Assembly (NCBI GenBank): GCA_025964635.1
Contig: JAOPYP010000589.1
Span: 1-11,233, forward strand
Origin: Actinomycetes bacterium
Lineage (GTDB): Bacteria > Actinomycetota > Actinomycetes > Streptosporangiales > Streptosporangiaceae
DNA length: 11,233 nucleotides
Reading direction: 5' to 3'
The translations under genes were made by a program, and so were the position numbers. Under the pieces are notes generated by a model. That model had not been told where the DNA came from and did no database searches. It saw only the letters and a list, made by a program, of their open reading frames with translations. Below are positions 1-7,648 of this stretch, piece after piece (the first letter of the stretch is position 1; each line of letters starts with the position of its first letter).

Positions 1-2001
1 GGCCGGGGCCGGGCGGGGCGGCCGTGAAGGCACCCCGGGCTGCGGCGCACCGCGCTCCGGCGCACCGCGCTCCGGCGCCCGGGCTTCGCCCCGGCTGCTC
101 AGCGTGGCCGTGGGCAGGGCCAGGATGCCGGGGTTGGCGTCCGCGAACACCACCCGGCGCCCGGCCGCCGAGGCGTAGCTGACGATCATCGCGCTGGGCG
201 GGAGCTGCTGCAGCTCGTGCTGCTCGACGAGGAACTCCCGGGATCGCTGGCTGGTCCGGGCGGCCGACGTGCTGGCCGCCACGGCCCGCGCGGTCTGCAC
301 TCCCCACGCGCTGCTGGCGTTGCGGCCGCCGGTCCATGACCGCGACTCGCTGATCCCCTCCGACGAGTTCCTTTCCTGGTGCCCGGACGTGGTGCGCGGC
401 GCGAAGGCCGCCGGCCCGGACCAGCTGTGCCCGTGCCCGCGGCCATGCCCGCTGGACAGGCTGGCCGAGGCGGACACGGCCACGGAATCCGCCGTGCCCA
501 CGGTGCTCGTGTAGGAGTAACTGGCCGTGTCGCTGACCGTATCGCCCACGGTGTCGGTGAGCTGCGACACCACGAAGCGGTGGGCGGTGCCGATCTGCTC
601 GCTGGCCGCCTTCGCGTCCTCGGCGTTGCCGAGCCGCATGAACGCGACCGCCGCGTTGCCCCGGCCCAGCCGCTCCCGGACATGGGCGGGGAGCGAACGG
701 TAGGCCAGCACCAGCCCGGTGCCGCTGGCCTCGCAGGCGTCCGACAGCCGGTCCAGCATGTCGCCGCGGAGCTTCTCACTCCCGGCCACCAGCAGCGTGT
801 GCTGCCAGGCCGGGCCGCGCGGCTGCCGGCGCAGCAGCTGGGTGAGCGCCGCCGTGACGTACGCACCGAGGACCTGGGTACCCGCCATCTCCGCCGCGCG
901 GTCGACGGCCACCACGCGCAGCCGGGCCAGGGGCAGCCGGGCCGGCGCCGACCCCAGCGTTTCCAGCGGGCGCAGCCTGGCTTCGAGCCCGAGGGCCCGC
1001 TCGGTGATGACCCCGTCGCTGGCGGCCCGGCCGTACAGCCCGGCGATCGCCTCGGCCTGCGCCGCGCTGATCAGGCCGCGCTGCGTATCGTCCCGCGGAT
1101 CGCCGATCTGGGCCAGGACCCGCAGGCCCGCGGTCACCTGCGCGATGGTGGGCTGCCCGCCGAGAACCCCCGCGACACGCTCCAGGATCGCGCGGTCCGG
1201 TACCGGGTCAGCCGGGCTGGCCGGGTCGCCGCCGGCCGTGGCGGCCACGGCCAGCACGTCGGCCAGCGCCGCACCGGGCAGCCGCGCGCCCAGGTCCAGC
1301 CGCGGCAGGTCCCCGGGCAGCACCCAGACCAGCGGCTCCGCGCCGGCCTGGCCGGCCAGGGCCAGCAGGTCCTGCGCCACCGCCCCCTCCGACAGGTCCA
1401 GCACGGTGACCTGGCCGCCCGCCGCCAGCCGCAGGCCGGCCAGCATGGCCGTGAGCGCGGACCACCCGGCGAGCGTGCCGCCCGCGACGTCGAGCCGGTC
1501 GATCTCGGTGGGCAGGGTCACCCCGTACCACTGCCGCTGCGCCCCGAAGGCCCGGCCGCGGGCCTCCCAGTCGCGGAACCGCCGGGCGTGCTCTTCCTGC
1601 CAGCCGAACAGGCGGCTCTCCTGGGCCATGGCGGCCCGGGCCACGCGCCGCTCCTCGGCCGCCACGCGCGCGCGCAGGTCCCGGGCGCCGCGCCATACGC
1701 CGTGCGCACACCGCACCGTGATGGCCAGGAAAACCACGATCCCGGTGGTGCTCAGCGCCGGGTTGAGCAGGCCGGCCACGCCCAGCGCCCCGGTCAGCCC
1801 GGCCAGCGCGGCCGCTGCGGCCGCCCCGGTCTTCAGCGGCAGGCTGAGCCGGCGTTCCTCCCGGTACTGGGCCAGCACCCAGCCCGGATCGAGCCGCTCC
1901 TGGCCAGGCGGGATGGGCCGCCGTGGCGCTGGGCCTGGATCGGGGTGCACCAGCGCGTACTCCCAGCCCAGGTACACCCGGTCCGCCCGCAGGGCCGTCA
2001 T
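1..2001 (-). CDS. Second coupling protein-like membrane protein, C-terminus cut by window edge
   Basis: The frame is open from ATG 2001 to base 1 with no stop, giving 667 visible codons. The ATG overlaps the previous stop (ATGA), so translation is coupled. It begins TALRADRVYLGWEYALVHPD. Two hydrophobic segments lie at about 57-77 and 80-97, followed by a basic, possibly coiled region. A nucleotide-binding-like strand DVAGGTLAGWSALTAML (about 171-187) lacks GKT/S. Later, SEKLRGDMLDRLSDACEASG and TGLVLAYRSLP (about 408-438) sit where coupling ATPases have Walker B and the 'ATQS' strand, but no Asp-Glu pair is present. A Ser/Thr-rich and Gly/His-rich stretch (about 485-510) separates this from FLVEQHELQQLPPSAMIVSY and ADANPGIL, a C-terminal block I associate with actinobacterial TraG-like proteins. 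A proline-rich tail follows. The function is unknown. Confidence 0.7.
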   Translation of the reverse strand, partial: MTALRADRVYLGWEYALVHPDPGPAPRRPIPPGQERLDPGWVLAQYREERRLSLPLKTGAAAAAALAGLTGALGVAGLLNPALSTTGIVVFLAITVRCAHGVWRGARDLRARVAAEERRVARAAMAQESRLFGWQEEHARRFRDWEARGRAFGAQRQWYGVTLPTEIDRLDVAGGTLAGWSALTAMLAGLRLAAGGQVTVLDLSEGAVAQDLLALAGQAGAEPLVWVLPGDLPRLDLGARLPGAALADVLAVAATAGGDPASPADPVPDRAILERVAGVLGGQPTIAQVTAGLRVLAQIGDPRDDTQRGLISAAQAEAIAGLYGRAASDGVITERALGLEARLRPLETLGSAPARLPLARLRVVAVDRAAEMAGTQVLGAYVTAALTQLLRRQPRGPAWQHTLLVAGSEKLRGDMLDRLSDACEASGTGLVLAYRSLPAHVRERLGRGNAAVAFMRLGNAEDAKAASEQIGTAHRFVVSQLTDTVGDTVSDTASYSYTSTVGTADSVAVSASASLSSGHGRGHGHSWSGPAAFAPRTTSGHQERNSSEGISESRSWTGGRNASSAWGVQTARAVAASTSAARTSQRSREFLVEQHELQQLPPSAMIVSYASAAGRRVVFADANPGILALPTATLSSRGEARAPERGAPERGAPQPGVPSRPPRPAPA
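43..80 (-). repeat. 15-bp tandem repeat in the proline-rich tail
   Basis: The plus-strand unit CGGCGCACCGCGCTC is present twice exactly (43-57 and 58-72) with a partial third copy from 73. On the minus strand it encodes repeated PERGA pentapeptides in the disordered tail of the coupling-like protein. Confidence 0.85.
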
Positions 2002-3731
2002 GGGATCCGGCCCGGCACGAACCGGGCCCGCGGCAGCACCTGCCGCTCCGGGCCCTTGACGACGAGGGCGAACTCATCGCTCGCCAGGGCGATCCCAGCC
2101 AGGCTGTCACCGGCCAGCTCGCTCCCGGCCAGCTCGGACCCGGCCAGCTCGCCCGCGGCCAGCCCGGGATCCCCGGGGCCGTGGATCACCAGGACGTTGG
2201 CCAGCGCCGCGACCTGCCTCGCGCCCGGCGCCGGCGTGGGGCTGGGCACGGTACTGACCACCGTGGCCAGCCCGGTCCCGGAACCGGTGCTGATCAGCTG
2301 GGCCAGGGCCGGGGCAGCGATCGCGTCACCGTCGCCGAACCAGGCCAGGCCCTCGGCGCCGGTTCCCAGGCGCCGCGATTCGGCGAACACCGCGGCGAGG
2401 TCGAGGGCCACGAGATTCGCGATCATCTGCGCGGGACGGCCGTGCCGCGCCTGGTCCAGCGGGAAGAAGGCGACCGCGCGCTCGCGGACGACCGCGGCCA
2501 GGCTGATCTGTGCCACGGCCGGCGCACCGGGCCGCAGCCAGCGGCCCAGGGCCGAGGCCCGCAGCCCGGCCAGCTCCCCGGCGAGGAAGGACGCGGTGGC
2601 CGGATCGGCGTCCAGCAGGCTCGCGGAGACCCTGACCCGTTCGCCCAGCGGGGCGCGCCGGGGGTGGTACGGGGGAACCTGCCGCATCCGGGCCTGCAAC
2701 GCGGCCGGCCCGAGCAGCGCGGCGACATCGTCGAGTACGGGCACACGCGGATCCCCCGGGGCCGCGGCCGCCACGGCGAACAGGTCGTTGAGATAGGCGC
2801 CGCAGGTCCGCCGGGCATGATCCGCCACCCGGCCCCAGTCGATCATCCCCATGACCAGCGCGGCCTTGCGGGCCGGGCCGCCGCCGCGCAGCGGCTCGTA
2901 GCCGCCCGGGCCGGCCGGCCCGAAGACGTGCAGCGGGGCACCGGCGTCGGCGCAGATCCCGGCGAGCGTCCCGGGCAGGCCGCCGAGCCCGCGCAGGTCC
3001 ACGACCACGACCGGCTTGCGGCGCCGGATCGCCGCCTGGACCAGCTGGAGGCTGGCCGCGGACACCTCGTCGGCCGCCGCGCCCGTGACGAGGACCCCGC
3101 CTTCCGCCGCCGTCCAGCTGATCCCGGCGGGCCGCCCGGTCTGGCTGTCCGCCCCCAGGCAGGCCCCGGTGCGGCTGACCACGCCGCCGGACCTGACCCG
3201 GGCCACGGTGAACTGCCGCCGGGCCGCCACGATCAGGCCGGGACGCGGCGGCGGTAAGCCCTGGGCGCCCGCGCGCCGCCAGCGCAGCCACCACGCGGCC
3301 GCCGCCTCGGCCGTGGCGAGGAGCAGCGCGAACGGGGCCTGCCGGGGCAGCCAGTGCCCCATCCCGGCGAAGGCCCGGACCGGATGCAGGACCCGGGCCG
3401 GCTGGCCGGCCGTCCCGGCCAGGTAGCCCAGCACCTGGTGCGGGCCGGCGGTGAGGCCGGCCAGGGCCCGCCCGGGACCGATGGCCAGCACCCAGAGGAA
3501 CCCGGCCGCGGCCGGGCCGGCCAGCCACAGCGGCCGCCACCGCGCGGCCCGGCCGGCCAGGTCCAGCGTGACGGCCAGCAGCAGGGTCAGCTGAGCCAGC
3601 AATAAGTGGGCCAGGAGCCCGAGCAGCAGGAGCGCAGCCACCAGTTCACCGCGGCGTGAGGTGTCCCGCGGGATGAGGGAGCGGGCCCGCCGTGGGTCGC
3701 GCTCCGCCGTGGTCGTCGCAGAGGCAGGCAT
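1998..3731 (-). CDS. Membrane-anchored type IV coupling protein-like, degenerate ATPase
   Basis: This 577-residue protein has a basic N-terminus and hydrophobic helices at about 31-58, 68-84 and 133-148, then a large cytoplasmic part. The layout and motifs recall VirD4/TraG coupling proteins. GGVLVTGAAADEVSAAS (about 221) sits where Walker A should be but lacks the GKT/S. VVVVDLRGLGG (241-251) resembles the strand that follows, YEPLRGGGPARKA an 'NPL' segment, and FPLDQARHGRPAQM (433-446) the TraG-like pre-Walker B region. Walker B reads WFGDGD (474-479), with no Asp-Glu pair. It would therefore not be expected to hydrolyse ATP normally. The C-terminus has four AGSEL-like repeats. Its stop overlaps the start of the next gene as ATGA. 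The family assignment is my reading of motifs; the function is unknown. Confidence 0.65.
   Translation of the reverse strand: MPASATTTAERDPRRARSLIPRDTSRRGELVAALLLLGLLAHLLLAQLTLLLAVTLDLAGRAARWRPLWLAGPAAAGFLWVLAIGPGRALAGLTAGPHQVLGYLAGTAGQPARVLHPVRAFAGMGHWLPRQAPFALLLATAEAAAAWWLRWRRAGAQGLPPPRPGLIVAARRQFTVARVRSGGVVSRTGACLGADSQTGRPAGISWTAAEGGVLVTGAAADEVSAASLQLVQAAIRRRKPVVVVDLRGLGGLPGTLAGICADAGAPLHVFGPAGPGGYEPLRGGGPARKAALVMGMIDWGRVADHARRTCGAYLNDLFAVAAAAPGDPRVPVLDDVAALLGPAALQARMRQVPPYHPRRAPLGERVRVSASLLDADPATASFLAGELAGLRASALGRWLRPGAPAVAQISLAAVVRERAVAFFPLDQARHGRPAQMIANLVALDLAAVFAESRRLGTGAEGLAWFGDGDAIAAPALAQLISTGSGTGLATVVSTVPSPTPAPGARQVAALANVLVIHGPGDPGLAAGELAGSELAGSELAGDSLAGIALASDEFALVVKGPERQVLPRARFVPGRIP
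2096..2170 (-). repeat. 15-bp tandem repeat in the coupling-like gene
   Basis: The plus-strand unit CGGCCAGCTCGnnCC repeats with a period of 15 bp from 2111, 2126 and 2141, with degenerate copies at about 2096 and 2156. It encodes LAG(S/D)E-type pentapeptides near residues 534-552. The reading frame is kept, so copy-number change would alter only linker length. Confidence 0.75.
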
Positions 3732-3737
3732 ATCGGG

Positions 3738-4550
3738 TCAAGGCTCCCAGTCCCCGGCCGCTTGTGTCCAGGCGCCCGGGAAACCGTCCGGGCCCACTGT
3801 GGGCCGGGGGATGCCCGGCGACTCCACCACGATCCGGAACATGTCCGGCCGCAGCACGGCCACAGCCAGCACGACCACGCCGCGCTGGGCCGGGTCCTCG
3901 AACCTGACCGTGACCGTGGCGGCGGGCTCGCCGGCCATCAGGCGCAGGCTCCGCGCCACCGACGGCGCGGGGGGCTGGAACTCGACCTGGAAGGCGCAGG
4001 CCCGGCCGTAACGCACGGCCGGGGCGGGGGGCGCGGGCATGCCGGCGACGTCGCCGGCCAGCGTCTCCAGCTGCGGTGGCAGGTAGCTGGCCGAGTACGC
4101 GGCCGGCTCGCCGCCCACCGTCCACAGGCACCGGATCGTGAGCAGGTCCTCCCCGGGGGGCACGCCGATGGCCCGCGCGATCTCCTCGGCGGGGCGCCGC
4201 TTCGCGACGTTGCGCGTCTTGCAGACGAGCTCGCCGCCCATCGGGTCCACCTGGGTCCCGAACCCGGGCATGCCCTCAAGGAAGAGCCGGTACTCGACCG
4301 GGCTGGCCCGGAACACCTGGCCATCGGGCAGCCTGCTGAGCAGGTGCCGCGCGGCCAGCAGCTCAATCGCCGCGTCGATCTCCGCGGTGGTCACGTTGTA
4401 GCGGCGGGCCAGCGCGGTGTGCCGCGGCAGCCGCCAGCCCGGTTCGTGGTGCAGCAGCGCGGCCGCCATGCGCTCCGCGAGCACGCTCGCCGAGAGAGAA
4501 CGGCCTGGCGCCAGCGCCCGGCCCTCCCCCTCTCCGCGGGCCTGGGTCAT
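3738..4550 (-). CDS. GntR/UTRA-like transcriptional regulator
   Basis: This 270-residue protein has an N-terminal winged helix-turn-helix at about residues 19-85: LSASVLAERMAAALL, then GWRLPRHTALARRYNV, then TTAEIDAAIELLAARHLLSR with a wing DGQVFRAS. This is the GntR pattern. The C-terminal part (about 105-250) resembles a UTRA ligand-binding domain of the HutC type: NVAKRRPAEEIARAIGVPPG, then IRCLWTVGGEPAAYSASYLP. The ligand is unknown. The winged-helix basic residues are fewer than in typical members. ATGA overlap with pstA and a 6-nt gap to the next gene make it part of the same transcript. It could repress the operon it lies in or the translocase-like genes after it. GntR regulators of this kind also control transfer genes on actinomycete integrative elements, which may be relevant given its neighbours. 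Confidence 0.75.
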   Translation of the reverse strand: MTQARGEGEGRALAPGRSLSASVLAERMAAALLHHEPGWRLPRHTALARRYNVTTAEIDAAIELLAARHLLSRLPDGQVFRASPVEYRLFLEGMPGFGTQVDPMGGELVCKTRNVAKRRPAEEIARAIGVPPGEDLLTIRCLWTVGGEPAAYSASYLPPQLETLAGDVAGMPAPPAPAVRYGRACAFQVEFQPPAPSVARSLRLMAGEPAATVTVRFEDPAQRGVVVLAVAVLRPDMFRIVVESPGIPRPTVGPDGFPGAWTQAAGDWEP

Positions 4551-5482
4551 TCCGCATTTCGCCGGGAAATCGCGATGACCACCCGGCCCAGGATGATGAT
4601 GACCAGGACGAAGAGGAACAGCAGGAACGCCGCGTCATAGGCCAGGTACTGCTGCGCCTGGTAGGGCGAGGTGTAGAACGTCCAGACCGGATAGGTCAGG
4701 AAGCCCACCGGGGAGTTGGTGAGCTTGCTGCTCGGATCGAAGAAGGACCAGCCCGCGGTCAGCAGGAGCGGCGCGGTCTCCGAGATCGAGATCGCGATCG
4801 CGACGAGCAGGCCGGTGACGATGCCCGGGACCGCGGATTTCAGGACGATCTTGCGCAGCGTCCAGACGACGGGCAGGCCCAGCGCCTCGGCGCCCTCCCG
4901 GTAGGAACTCGGCACCTGGGACAGCGCCGTCTCCGTGGCCTTGGTCAGGTAGGGGATGACGATCACCGAGAGCACGATCACGGCGGGCAGCAGCCCGAAA
5001 CCCCAGTGCAGCCCGAGCACCAGGGCAATGAAGCCCACGTAGCCCATCACGATCGAGGGGATGCCGGCCAGCACCTCGTAGCCGCCGCGCAGGATCCCGC
5101 GATGCCGTCCGGTGGCGAATTCAGCCAGGTAGACCCCGGTCAGCAAGCTGACGACGCCGGCGACGATCACCACCCCGACGGTGATGTAGAGCGTGCCGAG
5201 GATGGCGTTCTTCAGGCCCCCGCCGGTGCCCGTGGTGTTGGTCGTGAGCACGCTGAACTGGAAGTGCGGCACGGCCCGGACAACGATGCCGCCCGCCAGC
5301 CACACCAGCGGCACGACGATCAGGGCCAGGCCGATGAAGCACAGGGTCCAGAAGACCGCATTCCAGATCTTCCTGGCCCGCGGCACCGGCGGCCACTCGT
5401 CGGACCGGTAGCGGGCGGGTGTCGCCGACCCGGGCGTCGGTGCCGACGCCGCGGGGCCGCCCAGATTGCCCAGACTGCTCAT
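4547..5482 (-). CDS. pstA: Phosphate ABC transporter permease PstA
   Basis: This is the second channel subunit, 311 residues. A variable N-terminus of about 40 residues precedes the first helix (about 43-66), followed by a periplasmic segment (VPHFQFSVLTTNTTGTGGGL). The transport domain has about five more helices. The EAA coupling motif is SYREGAEALGLPVVWTLRKIV, and the conserved SISETAPLLLTAG stretch of PstA is present. The ATG has GAGAGGG upstream at the end of pstC. The stop TGA overlaps the ATG of the GntR-type gene as ATGA (4550-4547), so the regulator is probably translated by the same ribosomes. In most pst operons pstB follows pstA; here that place is taken by a regulator. Confidence 0.95.
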   Translation of the reverse strand: MSSLGNLGGPAASAPTPGSATPARYRSDEWPPVPRARKIWNAVFWTLCFIGLALIVVPLVWLAGGIVVRAVPHFQFSVLTTNTTGTGGGLKNAILGTLYITVGVVIVAGVVSLLTGVYLAEFATGRHRGILRGGYEVLAGIPSIVMGYVGFIALVLGLHWGFGLLPAVIVLSVIVIPYLTKATETALSQVPSSYREGAEALGLPVVWTLRKIVLKSAVPGIVTGLLVAIAISISETAPLLLTAGWSFFDPSSKLTNSPVGFLTYPVWTFYTSPYQAQQYLAYDAAFLLFLFVLVIIILGRVVIAISRRNAE

Positions 5483-5485
5483 GGC

Positions 5486-6541
5486 TTACAGCCCTCTCCC
5501 GACTGGCAGCGCGGTACCCGACACCCGGCGGACCATGAGCCGGGCCACCACGTTGGTCACCAGCGTGATGACCAGCAGGACCAGCGCGAGTTCGGCGTAG
5601 GTGCGCACGCCCAGCTGGTCCGTGATGACGGTGTCGAGATTCTGCACGATGTTGGCGGCGATGGTGATCATCGCCGCGTAGAGGTTGGTGGCGACCTGGC
5701 CGAGGGCGACCCCGCAGACCATGGCGACCGCGATGGTCTCACCGAGGGCCCGGCCCAGCCCGAGCACCACCGCGCCGACCAGGCCCGATCCCACCCAGGG
5801 CAGCGTGACCTTGCGGGCCGTCTCGGCATCCGACATGCCGAGCGCCACCGCGCCTTCCCGGGGCAGTATCGGCACCTGCCGGATCAGGTCACGGGCGGTG
5901 GAGGCGATGATCGGGATCACCATCACGGCCAGGACCAGGCCCGAGACGAGCAGCCCCTCGCCGTGGCCGACATCGCCCTGGAAGAACGGAATCGGGATGT
6001 GAGAGAGGGCCGGGGCGATGTAATTGGCGATGAACGGGCCGAAGGTCAGCACCCCCCACAGGCCGATGACCACGCTCGGGATGCCCGCCAGCAATTCGAG
6101 GAACATCCCGATGACGCTGGCCAGCCGTTTGGGCAGCCGCTCGACGACCACCAGCGCGGCGCCGATGGACACCGGCACCGCGATGATGAGCGCGATCGCC
6201 GAGGTCTCCAGCGTCCCGACGATCTGCGGGACCGCCCCGTAGCTCTGCCCGGAGAGGTAGGTGATGCCGTGGGAGTGGACCGAGGTGCCGTACTGCGCGC
6301 CGGTGTGCCACGCGCTCTTGGTGAAGAAGCCCCACCCGTTGATCAGGATCGCGGGCCAGGCCTTCACGACCAGGACCACCAGGATGAAGCCCAGCATCAG
6401 CGTCGGGATCAGCGCGCCGCCGAGGCCGATCCAGCGGATGAAGCTGCCGTTACGGAACCACCGTTGCAGCGCGGAGCCCGGCCCGCGGGGAGGCGGCGAC
6501 GCCGCCTCCCCGCCCCGCGCCAGAGGTGCAGACGCGGCCAT
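5486..6541 (-). CDS. pstC: Phosphate ABC transporter permease PstC
   Basis: This 351-residue inner-membrane subunit forms half of the phosphate channel. After a Pro/Gly-rich cytoplasmic N-terminus (about 30 residues) come about six hydrophobic helices: near residues 38-62, then the transport domain from about 105 (QIVGTLETSAIALIIAVPVS) to the C-terminus. The coupling loop for PstB is ILPREGAVALGMSDAETARK, an EAA-type motif, followed by the conserved GRALGETIAVAM segment of PstC. The ATG lies 3 nt after the pstS stop with no obvious Shine-Dalgarno, so translation may depend on ribosomes finishing pstS. A 25-nt palindrome sits in its first 20 codons. PstA follows 3 nt downstream. Confidence 0.95.
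   Translation of the reverse strand: MAASAPLARGGEAASPPPRGPGSALQRWFRNGSFIRWIGLGGALIPTLMLGFILVVLVVKAWPAILINGWGFFTKSAWHTGAQYGTSVHSHGITYLSGQSYGAVPQIVGTLETSAIALIIAVPVSIGAALVVVERLPKRLASVIGMFLELLAGIPSVVIGLWGVLTFGPFIANYIAPALSHIPIPFFQGDVGHGEGLLVSGLVLAVMVIPIIASTARDLIRQVPILPREGAVALGMSDAETARKVTLPWVGSGLVGAVVLGLGRALGETIAVAMVCGVALGQVATNLYAAMITIAANIVQNLDTVITDQLGVRTYAELALVLLVITLVTNVVARLMVRRVSGTALPVGRGL
6487..6511 (-). repeat. 25-nt perfect palindrome in the 5' end of pstC
   Basis: GGGGAGGCGGCG and its exact complement CGCCGCCTCCCC flank a single A. It lies about 30 nt inside pstC, over codons 11-19. In RNA the arms would form a very stable hairpin with at least 10-11 pairs. Confidence 0.85.
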
Positions 6542-6544
6542 CGG

Positions 6545-7648
6545 TCAGTGAATCTTGGCGATCAGCGCTTTGGCGATGGTCCCCACGTTGGATGGCAGCG
6601 CTTCGAAGTTCACCGGAGCGAGGTACTTCGACGTGCTGCCCGAGGTGATGCCCCAGCTGAGGAAGGCCTTCACCGCGGACGCCTCCGCCGCCGACGACTG
6701 GGTCGTCTTCACGATCGCGTACTCGTAGTTGATGAGCGGGTACCCCGCGGTGCCGTTGATCAGCGACTGGGCGCCGGACGCCGGGGTCTTGCTGGAGAAG
6801 GTGGCCAGGGCGGCACCGATGTTCGCCGAGGAGGCCGGCTCGAACTTGCCGCTCTTGTTGGCCAGGTCCGCCTCGCCGAGCCCGGCCGCGGCCGCCTGCG
6901 TGCGGTAGCTGATGCCGATGTAGGCGATGCAGCCCTTGATGGCCCCGCAGCCCTTGACCATGGCGCCACTGCCGGTCTCCGCGGTCGCCCCGGGAACCGA
7001 CGGCCAGCTGACCGTCGTGCCCACGTTGGACGAGGACCAGCCACTGGGAGCCTGGGCGTTCAGGTACGAGGTGAACAGGAACGTGCTGCCCGAGCTGTCC
7101 GCACGGTGCAGCGTGACGATCTTCGTGCTGGGCAGCGACACACCCGGGTTGAGCTTCGTGATGGCGGGATCGTTCCAGGTCTTGATCTTTCCTGAGTAGA
7201 TGCTCGCCAGCACGGTGCCGTTCAGGTTGAGCGGCTTCTTGACCCCGGGAACGTTGTAGTTGATCACCAGGGCCGCCACGGACAGCGGGATGTTCAGCAG
7301 GCCCGGGTACTGGCTGATGTTGGCCGACGACAGGTAGGCGTCCGAGCCGCCGATGTTGACCGTGCCCGCGGCGGCGTCGGCGATGCCGGTGCCGGAGCCG
7401 GTCCCCGAGGTGGTGATGAGGACGTTGGGATTAGCCGTCCCGTAGGCTACCTGCCAGGCGCTGACCAGCGGGAGCAGCAGCGTGCTGCCGGTCTCGGAGA
7501 CCGTCGTGCTGCCGGAGGACGAGGAAGCCGACGACGAGGCTGACGCCGAAGAGGAAGACGAAGACGAACCTGAACTGCCACAGGCGGCCAGCAAGGCGAC
7601 TGGGGCCAGGGCGGCCGCAGCAAACACCATGCGAATTGGTTTGCCCAC
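6545..7648 (-). CDS. pstS: Phosphate-binding lipoprotein PstS
   Basis: This is the extracytoplasmic phosphate receptor that delivers Pi to PstC-PstA. From GTG 7648 it has 367 residues, opening with a basic start and the hydrophobic run AAAALAPVALLAAC. That run is a lipoprotein signal with lipobox LAAC and acylated Cys23. About 25 mostly serine residues follow, acting as a flexible linker to the membrane. Phosphate-contact motifs are visible: ETGSTLLLPL (about residue 52), NIGGSDAYL, and HRADSSGSTFLFTSYL, where the family uses Arg, Asp and Ser/Thr to bind Pi. Later segments (GCIAYIGISY, YPLINYEYAIV) also match the PstS family. It follows the structured pstB-pstS spacer and precedes pstC by 3 nt. 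The upstream start codons would place extra polar residues before the signal peptide and are disfavoured. Confidence 0.95.
   Translation of the reverse strand: MGKPIRMVFAAAALAPVALLAACGSSGSSSSSSSASASSSASSSSGSTTVSETGSTLLLPLVSAWQVAYGTANPNVLITTSGTGSGTGIADAAAGTVNIGGSDAYLSSANISQYPGLLNIPLSVAALVINYNVPGVKKPLNLNGTVLASIYSGKIKTWNDPAITKLNPGVSLPSTKIVTLHRADSSGSTFLFTSYLNAQAPSGWSSSNVGTTVSWPSVPGATAETGSGAMVKGCGAIKGCIAYIGISYRTQAAAAGLGEADLANKSGKFEPASSANIGAALATFSSKTPASGAQSLINGTAGYPLINYEYAIVKTTQSSAAEASAVKAFLSWGITSGSTSKYLAPVNFEALPSNVGTIAKALIAKIH

Noticed and set aside
1208..2110. Minus-strand open frame of 300 codons
   Set aside because: It overlaps the better frame from 2001 and the end of the 577-residue gene; its composition (Gly, Arg, Ala, Pro runs) marks it as an out-of-frame shadow.
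379..2796. Plus-strand open frame of 805 codons
   Set aside because: It is exactly antisense, codon on codon, to the open minus-strand frame from 2001 and runs on across the next gene. Its product is a low-complexity Arg/Gly/Pro/Ala mix with no domain, while the minus frame gives membrane helices and family-like motifs.
5006..7195. Plus-strand open frame of 729 codons opposite pstA, pstC and pstS
   Set aside because: It spans three clear pst genes on the other strand and encodes a His/Asp/Arg-rich sequence typical of GC-rich antisense frames.
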